Source: Methanomicrobia archaeon
GTDB taxonomy: Archaea > Halobacteriota > Syntropharchaeia > Alkanophagales > Methanospirareceae
Direction of reading: 5' to 3'
NCBI GenBank assembly: GCA_016928455.1
Contig: JAFGKP010000109.1
Location: forward strand, 1-10,274
DNA: 10,274 nucleotides
Shown here: positions 1-7,288 of the stretch, one piece after another
How positions within the stretch are numbered: position 1 is the first letter of the stretch
Layout of the letters: each line of letters starts with the position of its first letter
Program-made: the position numbers and the translations under genes
Notes under the pieces: model-generated
What the model saw: only the letters and a program-made list of their open reading frames with translations
Database searches by the model: none
What the model was told of the DNA's origin: nothing

Positions 1-254
1 ACTGGAGCGGTGGTTCGCGAACGTTAAGGTCGCAGGACTTGCACCGTTCGACGCGGTCGTCAAGACCATCACGTCTTACCTCGACGGCATCCTGAACTAC
101 TTCAAATACCGGCTTACCAATGCGGCAAGTGAAGCATTCAACACCAAGATCAACATCGTCAAACGGCGAGCGTATGGGTTCCACGACCTCGAGTATTTCA
201 AGCTGAAGATCCTTCAAGCATGTGGGAGGTTATCCTAAAACGGGAGAAGTGCCC
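1..254 (+). mobile_element. 3' end of an ISL3-type insertion sequence (partial)
   Basis: The window opens inside an insertion sequence whose transposase C-terminus is described separately. Sixteen bases separate the transposase stop from position 254, and they end with GGGAGAAGTGCCC (242-254). I take this as the likely terminal inverted repeat, because ISL3-type elements carry the repeat close to the transposase stop. It is followed directly by a run of nine T, an A/T-rich stretch of the sort often found as target sequence. The other end lies outside the window, so neither the repeat nor a target duplication can be confirmed. The right boundary is an inference. Confidence 0.5.
2..238 (+). CDS. 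ISL3-family transposase, C-terminal fragment (5' end outside window)
   Basis: An open frame enters at the window edge and runs 78 codons to TAA at 236-238. The C-terminal part matches the conserved end of ISL3-type DDE transposases (DDE_Tnp_ISL3): a tract reading TNAASEAFNTKIN, followed by KRRAYGF and then a D-x-EYFKLKIL segment. In this family the final acidic catalytic residue sits in the 'N-x-x-x-E-x-x-N-x-K-I' stretch, and the E of SEAFNTK occupies that place. The protein would catalyse DNA transposition of the element. It has no start here because most of the gene lies upstream of the window, so whether the copy is intact cannot be judged. The family call rests on motif recognition only; other DDE families are possible but fit less well. 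Confidence 0.75.
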   Translation: MERWFANVKVAGLAPFDAVVKTITSYLDGILNYFKYRLTNAASEAFNTKINIVKRRAYGFHDLEYFKLKILQACGRLS

Positions 255-288
255 TTTTTTTTTCTCTCTCTTTCGCTCATTCTCTCTA
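252..288 (+). terminator. T-run and pyrimidine tract after the transposase
   Basis: Nine consecutive T (255-263) begin a nearly pure pyrimidine stretch reaching about 288, only 16 bases after the transposase stop. Archaeal intrinsic termination depends mainly on U-rich tracts, so this could end transcription leaving the insertion sequence. No strong stem precedes it. It could equally be just the insertion target. Confidence 0.4.
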
Positions 289-488
289 CGTTCTTGGTGA
301 GCCCGCACTTCTACGAGCCACTATACCAGCCGGTCGGAGAGCACTCGATGTGATATGAAACGAACGCGACGCACGGTTAGCCTGTCTCCCTGCCCTAGCT
401 CTGGATTGCAGGATGATTTGATTAGATAAACGATACGCTATGAGTTACAAACAAGTGAGCACGAAAACGAGCGAGGAGAGAGTCGTGA

Positions 489-2663
489 ATGGCCAGGATA
501 CTGGGAGTATTCAATAACCCGCAAGCGGTTGAGCTCGCGTTAAGGGGCCTGAGCGTGCTGCAGGATCGCAACCACACCCATTTCTGGCTCTGCACTGAAG
601 CGGGAGCAATAATGGCACGCGAGCTGCGCGAGCTCGATGCGCAGGCACCACCGGGTACCATGCAGTGCATTGCCTGTGCCTCTAGCCAGCCAGCTTACAC
701 ACAGACCACAGGGGAAGATCGGTTCGTTGCTGATGCTGAACTCTACAATGTGCCTGAACTCAAAGAGCAGTATCAGCTCGAGGCCGATACCAGCACTGCT
801 GTGCTCCAGGAACTGTTGGAGAGAGCACAGCTCCACGCGCAGACCGTCGATGGTGCATACGCGTGTGCATTCTGGACCCGGGAGGATGCAGCGGACGAAG
901 AAGTGCTCTATCTCCTCCGTGATGTCCTGGGGCTGCGTCCGCTTTGCTTCGCGCATGCCAGCGGAGGGTTCGCGTTCGCCTCAGAGAGAAAAATGCTCGC
1001 GGCAATGGGCTTTCCCCACGCCTTTGTGCTCGAGCCACGGACCCGTTTGCGGTACAGCATCAAAGAAGACCAGCTGCAGTTTCTCAAGCAAGAAGCATTT
1101 TCCTTGGCGCCCGAGCTCACGGAAACGGAACAGCACCTCAAAGACGACGTGCTGCGCATGCTGCGCGCGAGTATAGCGAGACGGATACCGCGCGGTGAGA
1201 AGATCGGCGTGCTCTTCTCCGGCGGTGTGGATTCCACGCTCCTCGCGCAGCTCTGCAAGGAGCAGAACCTCGATTTCGTCTGCTACACCGCAATAGTTGA
1301 CGATCCTGCATTCAAAACGGCGGAAGACCTGCGGTACGCTACCCGAATCGCCGCGGATTTGGACGTGCCGCTGACCATAACGAAGATCAAGCTCGACCAG
1401 CTGGAAAACTACCTGCAGGAGGTCGTCCCACTACTTGACGATGTGGACAGTATCAAAGTGAGTGTGGCATTACCCCTGTACGCGGCCTGCGAGCAGGCGA
1501 AGGAGGACGGTGTAGCGACGCTTCTCTACGGGCTCGGTACTGAAGAGCTCTTCGCAGGCTACGAGCGGCATAGACGCATGCCACCGGAGGCGGTGAATCG
1601 AGAATGCCGCGCGGGACTGCTACAAATGCATGAACGCGACCTTTACCGCGACGACGTGATGGCGAATGCGCAGGGCATCTCACTGCGTGCACCCTTCTTG
1701 GCACCTGAGCTCGTCGCCTACGCGTTGCGAATTCCTGCCGCGTATAAACTGGCTGCAGGGGTGGATAAGGCCATGCTGCGCACGATCGCACGCGACCTCG
1801 GCCTGGCAGAGGCGGCAGGTCGAAAGAAGCGCGCAGTGCAGTATGGCGCGAATGTGATGAAGGCACTGGAGAAGCTGACGAAGCGCGCCGGGTACCGGTA
1901 CTCGCGCGATTACCTGCGTACGTTCTTCCCCGCCCGTAATATACGGCTGGGTGCGCTCTTCAGCTCGGGTAAGGACAGCACGTTCGCGCTCTGGCTCATG
2001 CAGAAGGCGGGCTATCCACTCGAGTGCCTGATAACGATCAAGAGCCGAAATCCAGAGTCCTACATGTTCCATACGCCAGCTGTTGAGCTCACTGATCTGC
2101 AGGCTGAGGCGATGGGGTTGCCGCTACTAACGCAGGAGACCGCGGGCGAAGAGGAGAAGGAGCTCGAGGATCTGCATGCCGCGTTGAGAGCAGCGAAGCA
2201 GCGCTACGGCATCGAGGGAGTCGTCACCGGCGCGTTATGGAGCTCGTATCAGAAAGATCGCATCGAGCGTATAGCAGGTGAAGAGCAGCTCAAGGTCTTC
2301 TCGCCGCTCTGGCATATACACCAGGAGACAGAGCTGCGGCTCGTCATCGACACGTTCGAGGTGATCTTCACGGCGGTCAGCGCCTACGGACTGGACAAAA
2401 CCTGGCTGGGGCGGCCGATAGCAACAGCTGACGTCGATCGCCTGGTCGCTTTGAACGAGCAGCTCGCGAAATACGGCCGGCGTACGACGGGCTTGAACAT
2501 TGCGGGCGAAGGCGGCGAGTTCGAATCACTGGTGCTCGACGGCCCGCTCTTCACCAAAAAGCTCATCATCACGGAGAGCGAGATACGTGAGGAGGGCGAG
2601 CATACTGCGCGATTAATAGTGAAGAAGGCGGTGCTACAGGATAAAAGCGCTCATCACCTTTAG
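489..2663 (+). CDS. dph6: Degenerate glutamine amidotransferase / asparagine synthetase-like / Dph6 diphthine-ammonia ligase fusion
   Basis: The 724-residue product has three parts. Residues 1-200 resemble a class II glutamine amidotransferase (ILGVFN near the N-terminus, GLSVLQDRN at 20-28), but the catalytic N-terminal cysteine is absent: the protein begins MARILG. Residues 215-470 are an asparagine-synthetase-type ATP pyrophosphatase with the PP-loop SGGVDS (244-249), GLGTEELFAGY (348-358) and the late motif SLRAPFLAPEL (398-408). Residues 485-724 are Dph6, with a second PP-loop SSGKDS (492-497), a region around 580-608 containing SSYQKDRIE and SPLW, and GEGGEFESLVLDGPLF (673-688). Dph6 performs the last step of diphthamide formation on elongation factor 2, ATP-dependent amidation of diphthine, and normally uses free ammonium. 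Stand-alone archaeal Dph6 is much shorter, about 220-290 residues. The start is well fixed: a TGA lies directly before the ATG and GAGGAGAG (473-480) sits 8 bases upstream. What the asparagine-synthetase-like half amidates, if anything, is unknown. Confidence 0.9.
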   Translation: MARILGVFNNPQAVELALRGLSVLQDRNHTHFWLCTEAGAIMARELRELDAQAPPGTMQCIACASSQPAYTQTTGEDRFVADAELYNVPELKEQYQLEADTSTAVLQELLERAQLHAQTVDGAYACAFWTREDAADEEVLYLLRDVLGLRPLCFAHASGGFAFASERKMLAAMGFPHAFVLEPRTRLRYSIKEDQLQFLKQEAFSLAPELTETEQHLKDDVLRMLRASIARRIPRGEKIGVLFSGGVDSTLLAQLCKEQNLDFVCYTAIVDDPAFKTAEDLRYATRIAADLDVPLTITKIKLDQLENYLQEVVPLLDDVDSIKVSVALPLYAACEQAKEDGVATLLYGLGTEELFAGYERHRRMPPEAVNRECRAGLLQMHERDLYRDDVMANAQGISLRAPFLAPELVAYALRIPAAYKLAAGVDKAMLRTIARDLGLAEAAGRKKRAVQYGANVMKALEKLTKRAGYRYSRDYLRTFFPARNIRLGALFSSGKDSTFALWLMQKAGYPLECLITIKSRNPESYMFHTPAVELTDLQAEAMGLPLLTQETAGEEEKELEDLHAALRAAKQRYGIEGVVTGALWSSYQKDRIERIAGEEQLKVFSPLWHIHQETELRLVIDTFEVIFTAVSAYGLDKTWLGRPIATADVDRLVALNEQLAKYGRRTTGLNIAGEGGEFESLVLDGPLFTKKLIITESEIREEGEHTARLIVKKAVLQDKSAHHL

Positions 2664-2771
2664 CTCCCATGTTCTGGGGCTTGACACCGCGGAGAGCAGA
2701 TTCAAGGACGGTACAGGCGTTCATAACTTTTGTGAAACGTTCTTAAACGGCCTAAAAAGCATGAATTGGAC

Positions 2772-2779
2772 TTTTTATA
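2772..2779 (+). promoter_or_regulatory. TATA box of the acetyl-CoA synthetase gene
   Basis: TTTTTATA lies about 50 bases before the start codon. Initiation about 25 bases downstream would begin the message near 2800, just ahead of the GGGGAGG Shine-Dalgarno-like sequence at 2803-2809. That sequence is 16 bases from the ATG, which is somewhat far. The arrangement suggests the gene is transcribed separately from the upstream fusion gene. Confidence 0.55.
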
Positions 2780-2825
2780 TCCTGGATATTAGTATGTGTG
2801 AAGGGGAGGACGTGGGGAACGAACG

Positions 2826-4727
2826 ATGGCTACCGACAAGAATGAGATCTTGCTCAAGGTGAACCAGGTGTACAATCCGCCACGGCACGTGGTGGCAGGG
2901 GCGTATATCCAACCTGAAGAGTACGAATCGCTCTACGAAGAATCGATACAGGATCCAGAACGGTTCTGGGCACGGATCGCGGAGGACGAGCTGTATTGGT
3001 TCCAGCGGTGGGATAAGGTACGTGCGGGCGAGCACCCGAACTACCAGTGGTTTGTCAACGGTAAGCTGAACATCACCTACAACTGCCTTGACCGGCATAT
3101 CAAGTCGGGCAGGCGGAACCAACTGGCGTATATCTGCACGAACGAGGACGGTGATGAGGTAAAAGTAACGTACGGCGAGCTCCTGGATAAGGTCTGTCGC
3201 TTGGCCAACGGTCTCAAGGCGCTCGGTGTGAAGAAGGGCGACCGTGTGGCGATTTATATGCCCCAGATCATCGAGCAGGTCGTGGCGATGCTCGCCTGCG
3301 CACGAATCGGCGCGCTCCATTCAGTCGTTTTTGGCGGGTTCAGCGCCTCCGCACTGCGGATGCGGATCAAGGAGGCACGTGCGAAAGTCGTCATTACCGC
3401 GACGTGGACGAAACGGCGCGGGAAGAAGATCAATTATAAGATGAACGTTGACGAGGCGGTTGAGGATTTACCCTTCGTGGAAAAGGTGATCGTCGCCCAG
3501 CGTGAGGGAGACGATTACGAGCTTGTGGAGAAGGAGATCGACTTCCATGAGCTGTTACAGCGCCACTCGCCCTGCTGCGATGCCGAAGTGATGGATGCCG
3601 AGGATCCACTATTCATCCTGTACACCTCCGGCACGACCGGCAAACCCAAGGGCGTGCTCCACACAATCGGCGGCTACAACCTCTTCACGCATTACACCAC
3701 CAAGATCGTCTTCGATCTGCATGAGAATGACATTTACTGGTGCACCGCAGATCCCGGCTGGATCACGGGGCACAGCTATCTGGTCTACGGCCCGCTATCC
3801 GTCGGCGTCACTTCGGTACTCTTCGAAGGCGCACCTGACTTCCCGAACCCGGGCGTATGGTGGTCAATCATAGACCGGTACAGGGTGAACGTCTTTTATT
3901 CCGCACCGACGGCAATACGGCTGTTCATGAAGTACGGCGAGACATGGCCGCAGAAGTACGATCTCTCCTCGCTCCGGATCCTCGGTAGTGTGGGCGAGCC
4001 CTTGAACCCGGAAGCATGGCTCTGGTTCTACGAGCACATCGGCAGCAAGAACTGCGCGCTGGTCGATACCTGGTGGCAGACCGAGACTGGCGGGCACATG
4101 GTCACCACGATACCGTCGTACAGAGCGAAGCCGGGCAAGGCGGGCAAGCCGTTCTTCGGCGTTGTGGCCGACGTGGTCGACCGAGCGGGGTGCTCCGTAG
4201 AGCCCAACACCGTCGGGAATCTCGTGATCAAGGAGCCCTGGCCGTCCGGGCTCAGAACCTGCTGGAACGAGCCGGAACGCTACGAAAAGTACTGGAACAC
4301 GATCGCACCGTACTATCTCGCCGGCGATCTGGCGACGAAGGACGAGGACGGGTATATCATGATACTCGGGCGCGCGGACGACGTGCTCACGGTCTCAGGA
4401 CACCGTATCGGAACCGCGGAGGTCGAAAGCGCTTTGGTCTCGCACCCTGCAGTCGCCGAAGCGGCGGTCATCGGAAAGCCGCACGAGCTCAAAGGCGAGA
4501 GTATCAAGGGCTTCCTCATCATTAAAGAGGGGCAGAACAACTCCGAGAAGTTGATCACTGATATCAAGCTCCACGTGCGCCGCGAGCTGGGCTCGCTGGC
4601 GGTACCTGATGAACTGGAGATTGTGGACTCGCTGCCGAAGACGCGGAGCGGGAAGATCATGCGCCGTGTGCTCAAGGCGCAGGAGCTCGGCATGGACATC
4701 GGCGATATCTCCACACTGGAAGATTGA
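2826..4727 (+). CDS. acs: Acetyl-CoA synthetase (AMP-forming)
   Basis: This cytoplasmic enzyme makes acetyl-CoA from acetate, ATP and CoA through an acetyl-adenylate, and the product looks complete at 633 residues. The adenylate-forming P-loop YTSGTTGKPKG is at 266-276, DTWWQTETGG at 414-423, and YLAGDLATKDEDGY with the hinge/A8 region LGRADDVLTVSGHRIG follows at about 497-529. PKTRSGKIMRR contains K610, the catalytic lysine of the A10 motif that is acetylated for control in many homologues. The acetate pocket described for the Methanothermobacter enzyme (Ile312, Thr313, Val388, Trp416) is matched here, one position later, by I313, T314, V389 and W417; the bulky Trp fits preference for acetate over longer acids. 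The ATG at 2826 has no in-frame alternative start back to the TGA at 2799. In a methanogen- or ANME-like cell it could assimilate acetate or, run in reverse with pyrophosphate, release it. Confidence 0.95.
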   Translation: MATDKNEILLKVNQVYNPPRHVVAGAYIQPEEYESLYEESIQDPERFWARIAEDELYWFQRWDKVRAGEHPNYQWFVNGKLNITYNCLDRHIKSGRRNQLAYICTNEDGDEVKVTYGELLDKVCRLANGLKALGVKKGDRVAIYMPQIIEQVVAMLACARIGALHSVVFGGFSASALRMRIKEARAKVVITATWTKRRGKKINYKMNVDEAVEDLPFVEKVIVAQREGDDYELVEKEIDFHELLQRHSPCCDAEVMDAEDPLFILYTSGTTGKPKGVLHTIGGYNLFTHYTTKIVFDLHENDIYWCTADPGWITGHSYLVYGPLSVGVTSVLFEGAPDFPNPGVWWSIIDRYRVNVFYSAPTAIRLFMKYGETWPQKYDLSSLRILGSVGEPLNPEAWLWFYEHIGSKNCALVDTWWQTETGGHMVTTIPSYRAKPGKAGKPFFGVVADVVDRAGCSVEPNTVGNLVIKEPWPSGLRTCWNEPERYEKYWNTIAPYYLAGDLATKDEDGYIMILGRADDVLTVSGHRIGTAEVESALVSHPAVAEAAVIGKPHELKGESIKGFLIIKEGQNNSEKLITDIKLHVRRELGSLAVPDELEIVDSLPKTRSGKIMRRVLKAQELGMDIGDISTLED

Positions 4728-4745
4728 GTGAGTAAGCAGATGTTA

Positions 4746-4753
4746 TTATTTAA
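4746..4753 (+). promoter_or_regulatory. TATA-like box ahead of the antitoxin gene
   Basis: TTATTTAA lies 33-40 bases before the ATG of the VapB-like gene, a workable spacing for a short-leader archaeal message. It would let the toxin-antitoxin remnant be transcribed independently of acs, whose stop is only 58 bases upstream of that ATG. Confidence 0.4.
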
Positions 4754-4785
4754 GCCCTGAGAAGAAACAGTGAACCGGGGTCTAA

Positions 4786-5016
4786 ATGGCGGGAAAGATG
4801 CAAACGCTGATAGAAAAGCTCGAGAAAGAAGCTGAGCGGCTCACGCCAAAGGAACTGGTGGAACTGGTGGATCGGCTGGTTCATCGGTTGCGCGAAGAAG
4901 GACAGGCTAAAAAGGAGCTGCTTGACTGGCGTGAACTCTACGGCCTTGGAAAAGGGCTTTGGATCGAAGAAGATGCGCAAGAGTACGTCAGCCGATTACG
5001 AGAGGATCGAATATGA
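4786..5016 (+). CDS. Putative VapB-like antitoxin
   Basis: A 76-residue, charged and mostly helical protein. Its N-terminal half is an amphipathic stretch rich in Lys, Glu and Leu (about residues 5-40). Its C-terminal half carries WRELYGLGKGLW (48-59) followed by EDAQEYVSRLREDR (62-75), a pattern I associate with small archaeal and bacterial antitoxins encoded next to PIN-domain toxins. The context supports this: the next codons downstream, starting at the base after its stop, encode the N-terminus of a PIN protein. The antitoxin would bind and neutralise the PIN ribonuclease and probably repress its own promoter. A second ATG at 4798 (M5) is an alternative start, preceded by GGGAAAG. The gene appears intact although its partner is not. 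The family name is recognition from memory and not certain. Confidence 0.65.
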   Translation: MAGKMQTLIEKLEKEAERLTPKELVELVDRLVHRLREEGQAKKELLDWRELYGLGKGLWIEEDAQEYVSRLREDRI

Positions 5017-5139
5017 ATGACACTCTCTGACGAACTCGCAGAAATCTCTACAATATTCAGCGACACTGCGCCGATTATCTATTACATTGAAGCGCTGATG
5101 AGGTTTTTATGGCCCTGGAGCTCGTGTCCGGTGCGCTAA
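5017..5139 (+). pseudogene. Truncated PIN-domain (VapC-like) toxin remnant
   Basis: The ATG at 5017 follows the antitoxin TGA without a gap, a typical toxin-antitoxin junction. The 40-codon frame gives MTLSDELAEISTIFSDTAPI and then IYYIEA. The FSDTAPIIYYIEA stretch matches the first strand and helix of PIN-domain ribonucleases, where the Asp is the first metal ligand. After residue 26 (about position 5094) the similarity stops, and 14 unrelated residues precede TAA. A PIN protein is normally about 130-150 residues, so the later acidic ligands are missing and the product cannot be an active nuclease. No continuation is visible in either of the other two forward frames. The break coincides with the start of an inverted-repeat element. 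The remnant is short, so the PIN call is moderately firm. Confidence 0.6.
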
Positions 5140-5206
5140 ATCTCACACCGGGAGGCAAGTGAGGTTCAGTCCACCGTTTGAAGCGGTGGTGTGACCGGTT
5201 TAGCAC
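5131..5206. repeat. Inverted-repeat element with internal hairpin
   Basis: The two ends are imperfect inverted repeats of 19 bases: GTGCGCTAAATCTCACACC (5131-5149) and GGTGTGACCGGTTTAGCAC (5188-5206). They share the paired blocks TCACACC/GGTGTGA and GCTAAA/TTTAGC plus the terminal GTGC/GCAC. Between them lies a perfect 6-base stem, CCACCG (5171-5176) and CGGTGG (5184-5189), with the 7-base loop TTTGAAG. It could be a small non-autonomous transposon, the leftover end of an IS200/IS605-type element (which carry subterminal hairpins), or a structured RNA. It sits at the point where the PIN gene loses its reading, which favours a mobile-element remnant. Confidence 0.4.
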
Positions 5207-5243
5207 CGAGCAATCCGAAAGATCACGAGAGCCCTAACCCAGT

Positions 5244-5587
5244 TTATATCCTCCTTTTTTCAATGAGATCTTTCAATTTGCTTTTCAATGCCGGGATATC
5301 ATTCTCGACGGTATCCCAGAGGGCATCCATATCTACGCCAAATAATCGTGTATCAATTTGTCTCTCATCCCCGCCATATCTTTCCAAGGAATATCCAGAT
5401 ACATCTCTCTGATCTCATTGGATACCCGCTTTGCGGCTTCACCTATTAGCTCTATCTGCCGTATTACCACGTCCTGTATAAGGTGATTCCCCATAAAACG
5501 TTCGTATTCTATCCCCGTGGTATACTCTTCTATTCTGGCTATAGCATCTAAGATATGCTTCAGATAGGCTTTGTCTTCTTTTGTCAT
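5244..5587 (-). pseudogene. hepT: HepT-like HEPN toxin, interrupted by a one-base frameshift
   Basis: HepT is the HEPN-domain ribonuclease toxin of MNT/HEPN pairs. The minus-strand frame from ATG 5587 encodes residues 1-82 normally, including QIELIGEAAKRVS and the catalytic R-x4-H-x-Y motif MRDKLIHDY (R75, H80, Y82). It then stops after two more codons at TAG 5335-5333. The next frame supplies the missing C-terminus at once: GVDMDALWDTVENDIPALKS and onward to IEKRRI, ending at TAA 5246-5244. Adding one T to the three-T run (AAA at plus positions 5340-5342) turns Y-L-A-stop into Y-F-G-V-D-M-D and gives a 114-residue protein, the usual HepT length. The start overlaps the mntA stop by four bases (ATGA). 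The shift may be real inactivation or a homopolymer sequencing error. In known pairs the Tyr of this motif is AMPylated by MntA, which silences the toxin. Confidence 0.85.
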
Positions 5588-5868
5588 CCGTAAATCATCT
5601 TCATCTCTCTTTTTATCGTATCGATTAAATAGGGACTTATTGATTTCTCTGTTAACAAATCCACTTTTATTCCCAACTCCTCCGACAACTCTCGTTCTAT
5701 TCGCACGAGTTGAAGAAGGCTTTTTCTCTCTGAAAACTCCACAATAATATCTATATCACTTCCCGGTTTTTCCTCCCCTCGGACATAAGAGCCAAAGACA
5801 GCTACCTTTCGCACCCCATGACCTTTAAGGAGAGTGGCGATTTTTTCAAATAGTTCTTCCCTATTCAT
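5584..5868 (-). CDS. mntA: MntA-like minimal nucleotidyltransferase antitoxin
   Basis: This 94-residue protein is the antitoxin partner of the overlapping hepT. It carries the polymerase-beta-type nucleotidyltransferase signature GS-x10-D-x-D: GS at 26-27 in FGSYVRG and D38/D40 in GSDIDIIVEF, with the third carboxylate probably D70 in KVDLLT. In characterised MntA/HepT pairs the enzyme uses ATP to add AMP groups to the Tyr of the HEPN R-x4-H-x-Y motif, so it neutralises by modification rather than by simple binding. All catalytic residues are present, so it looks functional even though its partner is frameshifted. No Shine-Dalgarno precedes the ATG; the 12 bases upstream are almost pure A/T. 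The antitoxin-first order with a four-base overlap is typical for the system. Third codon positions are richer in A/T than in acs. Confidence 0.9.
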   Translation of the reverse strand: MNREELFEKIATLLKGHGVRKVAVFGSYVRGEEKPGSDIDIIVEFSERKSLLQLVRIERELSEELGIKVDLLTEKSISPYLIDTIKREMKMIYG

Positions 5869-5954
5869 GTTTTTTATTTTGTCCGCCTAGAGCGAGGGTT
5901 CGGAATTTCTGACCGCCCACCGGACTGGTTACCTTACACTAATCTTCGGTACTC

Positions 5955-5966
5955 AATAAAAATATA
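5955..5966 (-). promoter_or_regulatory. Candidate TATA box for mntA-hepT
   Basis: On the minus strand TATATTTTTATT lies about 90-100 bases upstream of the mntA ATG and is the best TATA-like sequence in that gap. It would imply a leader of some 60 bases. The A/T tract directly before the ATG is too close to serve unless initiation lies inside the gene. Confidence 0.3.
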
Positions 5967-6083
5967 CCGTTCGGACGCCACGAGCATAGCGGTCCTGACA
6001 AAATTGAGGGAACATCCTCTTCCAGCCCGCGCGCGGATGTCTACTACCGCTCAACGAACATCGCACGATGCGGTGCGCCTTCT

Positions 6084-6275
6084 TCACCGCAGGCGCTGAA
6101 CGAAGACGCGAGATAATAACGCGTACGTAATCCCAAAAACCACTGCAAATACTACCGCTTTCAATATTGTTTCTACTAAAAATACTGTACCGGTCGTAAA
6201 GTAATCTAACAGCAGCCAAACCACCAATGCGGTTACTGTCGCAACGATGGTAGGCAGTACTAGTTGTTGGTTCAT
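6084..6275 (-). CDS. Small two-helix membrane protein, unknown function
   Basis: A 63-residue hydrophobic protein with no recognised family. It has two predicted membrane spans, about residues 6-24 (LPTIVATVTALVVWLLL) and 33-56 (LVETILKAVVFAVVFGI, continuing YALLSRV). A short DYFTTGT loop lies between them, and the basic tail QRLR would favour a cytoplasmic C-terminus. The coherent hydrophobic pattern makes it more believable than the overlapping 112-codon frame on the same strand, which has random-looking Ser/Arg-rich composition. There is no Shine-Dalgarno, but TTTTAA (6306-6301) lies about 28 bases before the ATG, fitting a leaderless message. It is separated from the lipoprotein gene upstream by 77 bases and from mntA downstream by about 215 bases without a convincing gene. 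Being short, it could still be spurious. Confidence 0.55.
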   Translation of the reverse strand: MNQQLVLPTIVATVTALVVWLLLDYFTTGTVFLVETILKAVVFAVVFGITYALLSRVFVQRLR

Positions 6276-6300
6276 GATAAGTGTAAGTCAAACTGCTTCG

Positions 6301-6306
6301 TTAAAA
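6301..6306 (-). promoter_or_regulatory. TATA-like box for a leaderless small membrane protein
   Basis: On the minus strand TTTTAA is centred about 28 bases before the ATG at 6275. That is the spacing expected if transcription starts at or next to the start codon. The absence of a Shine-Dalgarno agrees with a leaderless transcript. Confidence 0.35.
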
Positions 6307-6352
6307 CAATTGTCATTATTCAGTAATATGGTAAAGCAGTAACCAGTTACCA

Positions 6353-7144
<792 letters not shown>

Positions 7145-7176
7145 CTCACCACTGGCGGGCGCATAATCGAAGCCGG

Positions 7177-7220
7177 TATTTAAGAGGATTTTTATTACGG
7201 TTATTTAAATTTATATAAAT
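7177..7220. promoter_or_regulatory. A/T-rich promoter region with TATA elements
   Basis: Two TATA-like sequences serve the lipoprotein on the minus strand. TTAAATA (7183-7177) lies 33-39 bases before its ATG, giving a short leader. A stronger TTTATATAAATTTAAATAA block (7220-7202) lies 58-76 bases away. The latter is nearly symmetric and could also be used in the plus direction. Confidence 0.45.
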
Positions 7221-7288
7221 CCTATTCTTTATGCGTTACATCTTTTCTGGTTGTGTTTTTGGGGTTTCTAAGCTTCTCCCGCGTTATT

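Noticed and set aside
440..517. 25-codon frame starting at ATG 440 that overlaps the start of the dph6 fusion gene
   Set aside because: There is no family signal and no good ribosome site. A leader-peptide role is possible but nothing supports it.
637..1176. 179-codon frame on the plus strand inside the dph6 fusion gene
   Set aside because: It lies entirely within the supported gene in another frame, has Arg/Ser/Cys-rich composition and resembles no family; it is a shadow of GC-rich coding sequence.
2775..3320. 181-codon minus-strand frame opposite the acetyl-CoA synthetase start
   Set aside because: It is fully antisense to a well-supported enzyme, with no ribosome site and no recognisable domain.
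5953..6291. 112-codon minus-strand frame overlapping the small membrane protein
   Set aside because: Its composition is random-looking (Ser, Arg, Tyr, Cys). The overlapping 63-codon frame has two coherent membrane helices and a promoter at leaderless spacing, so only that one was kept.
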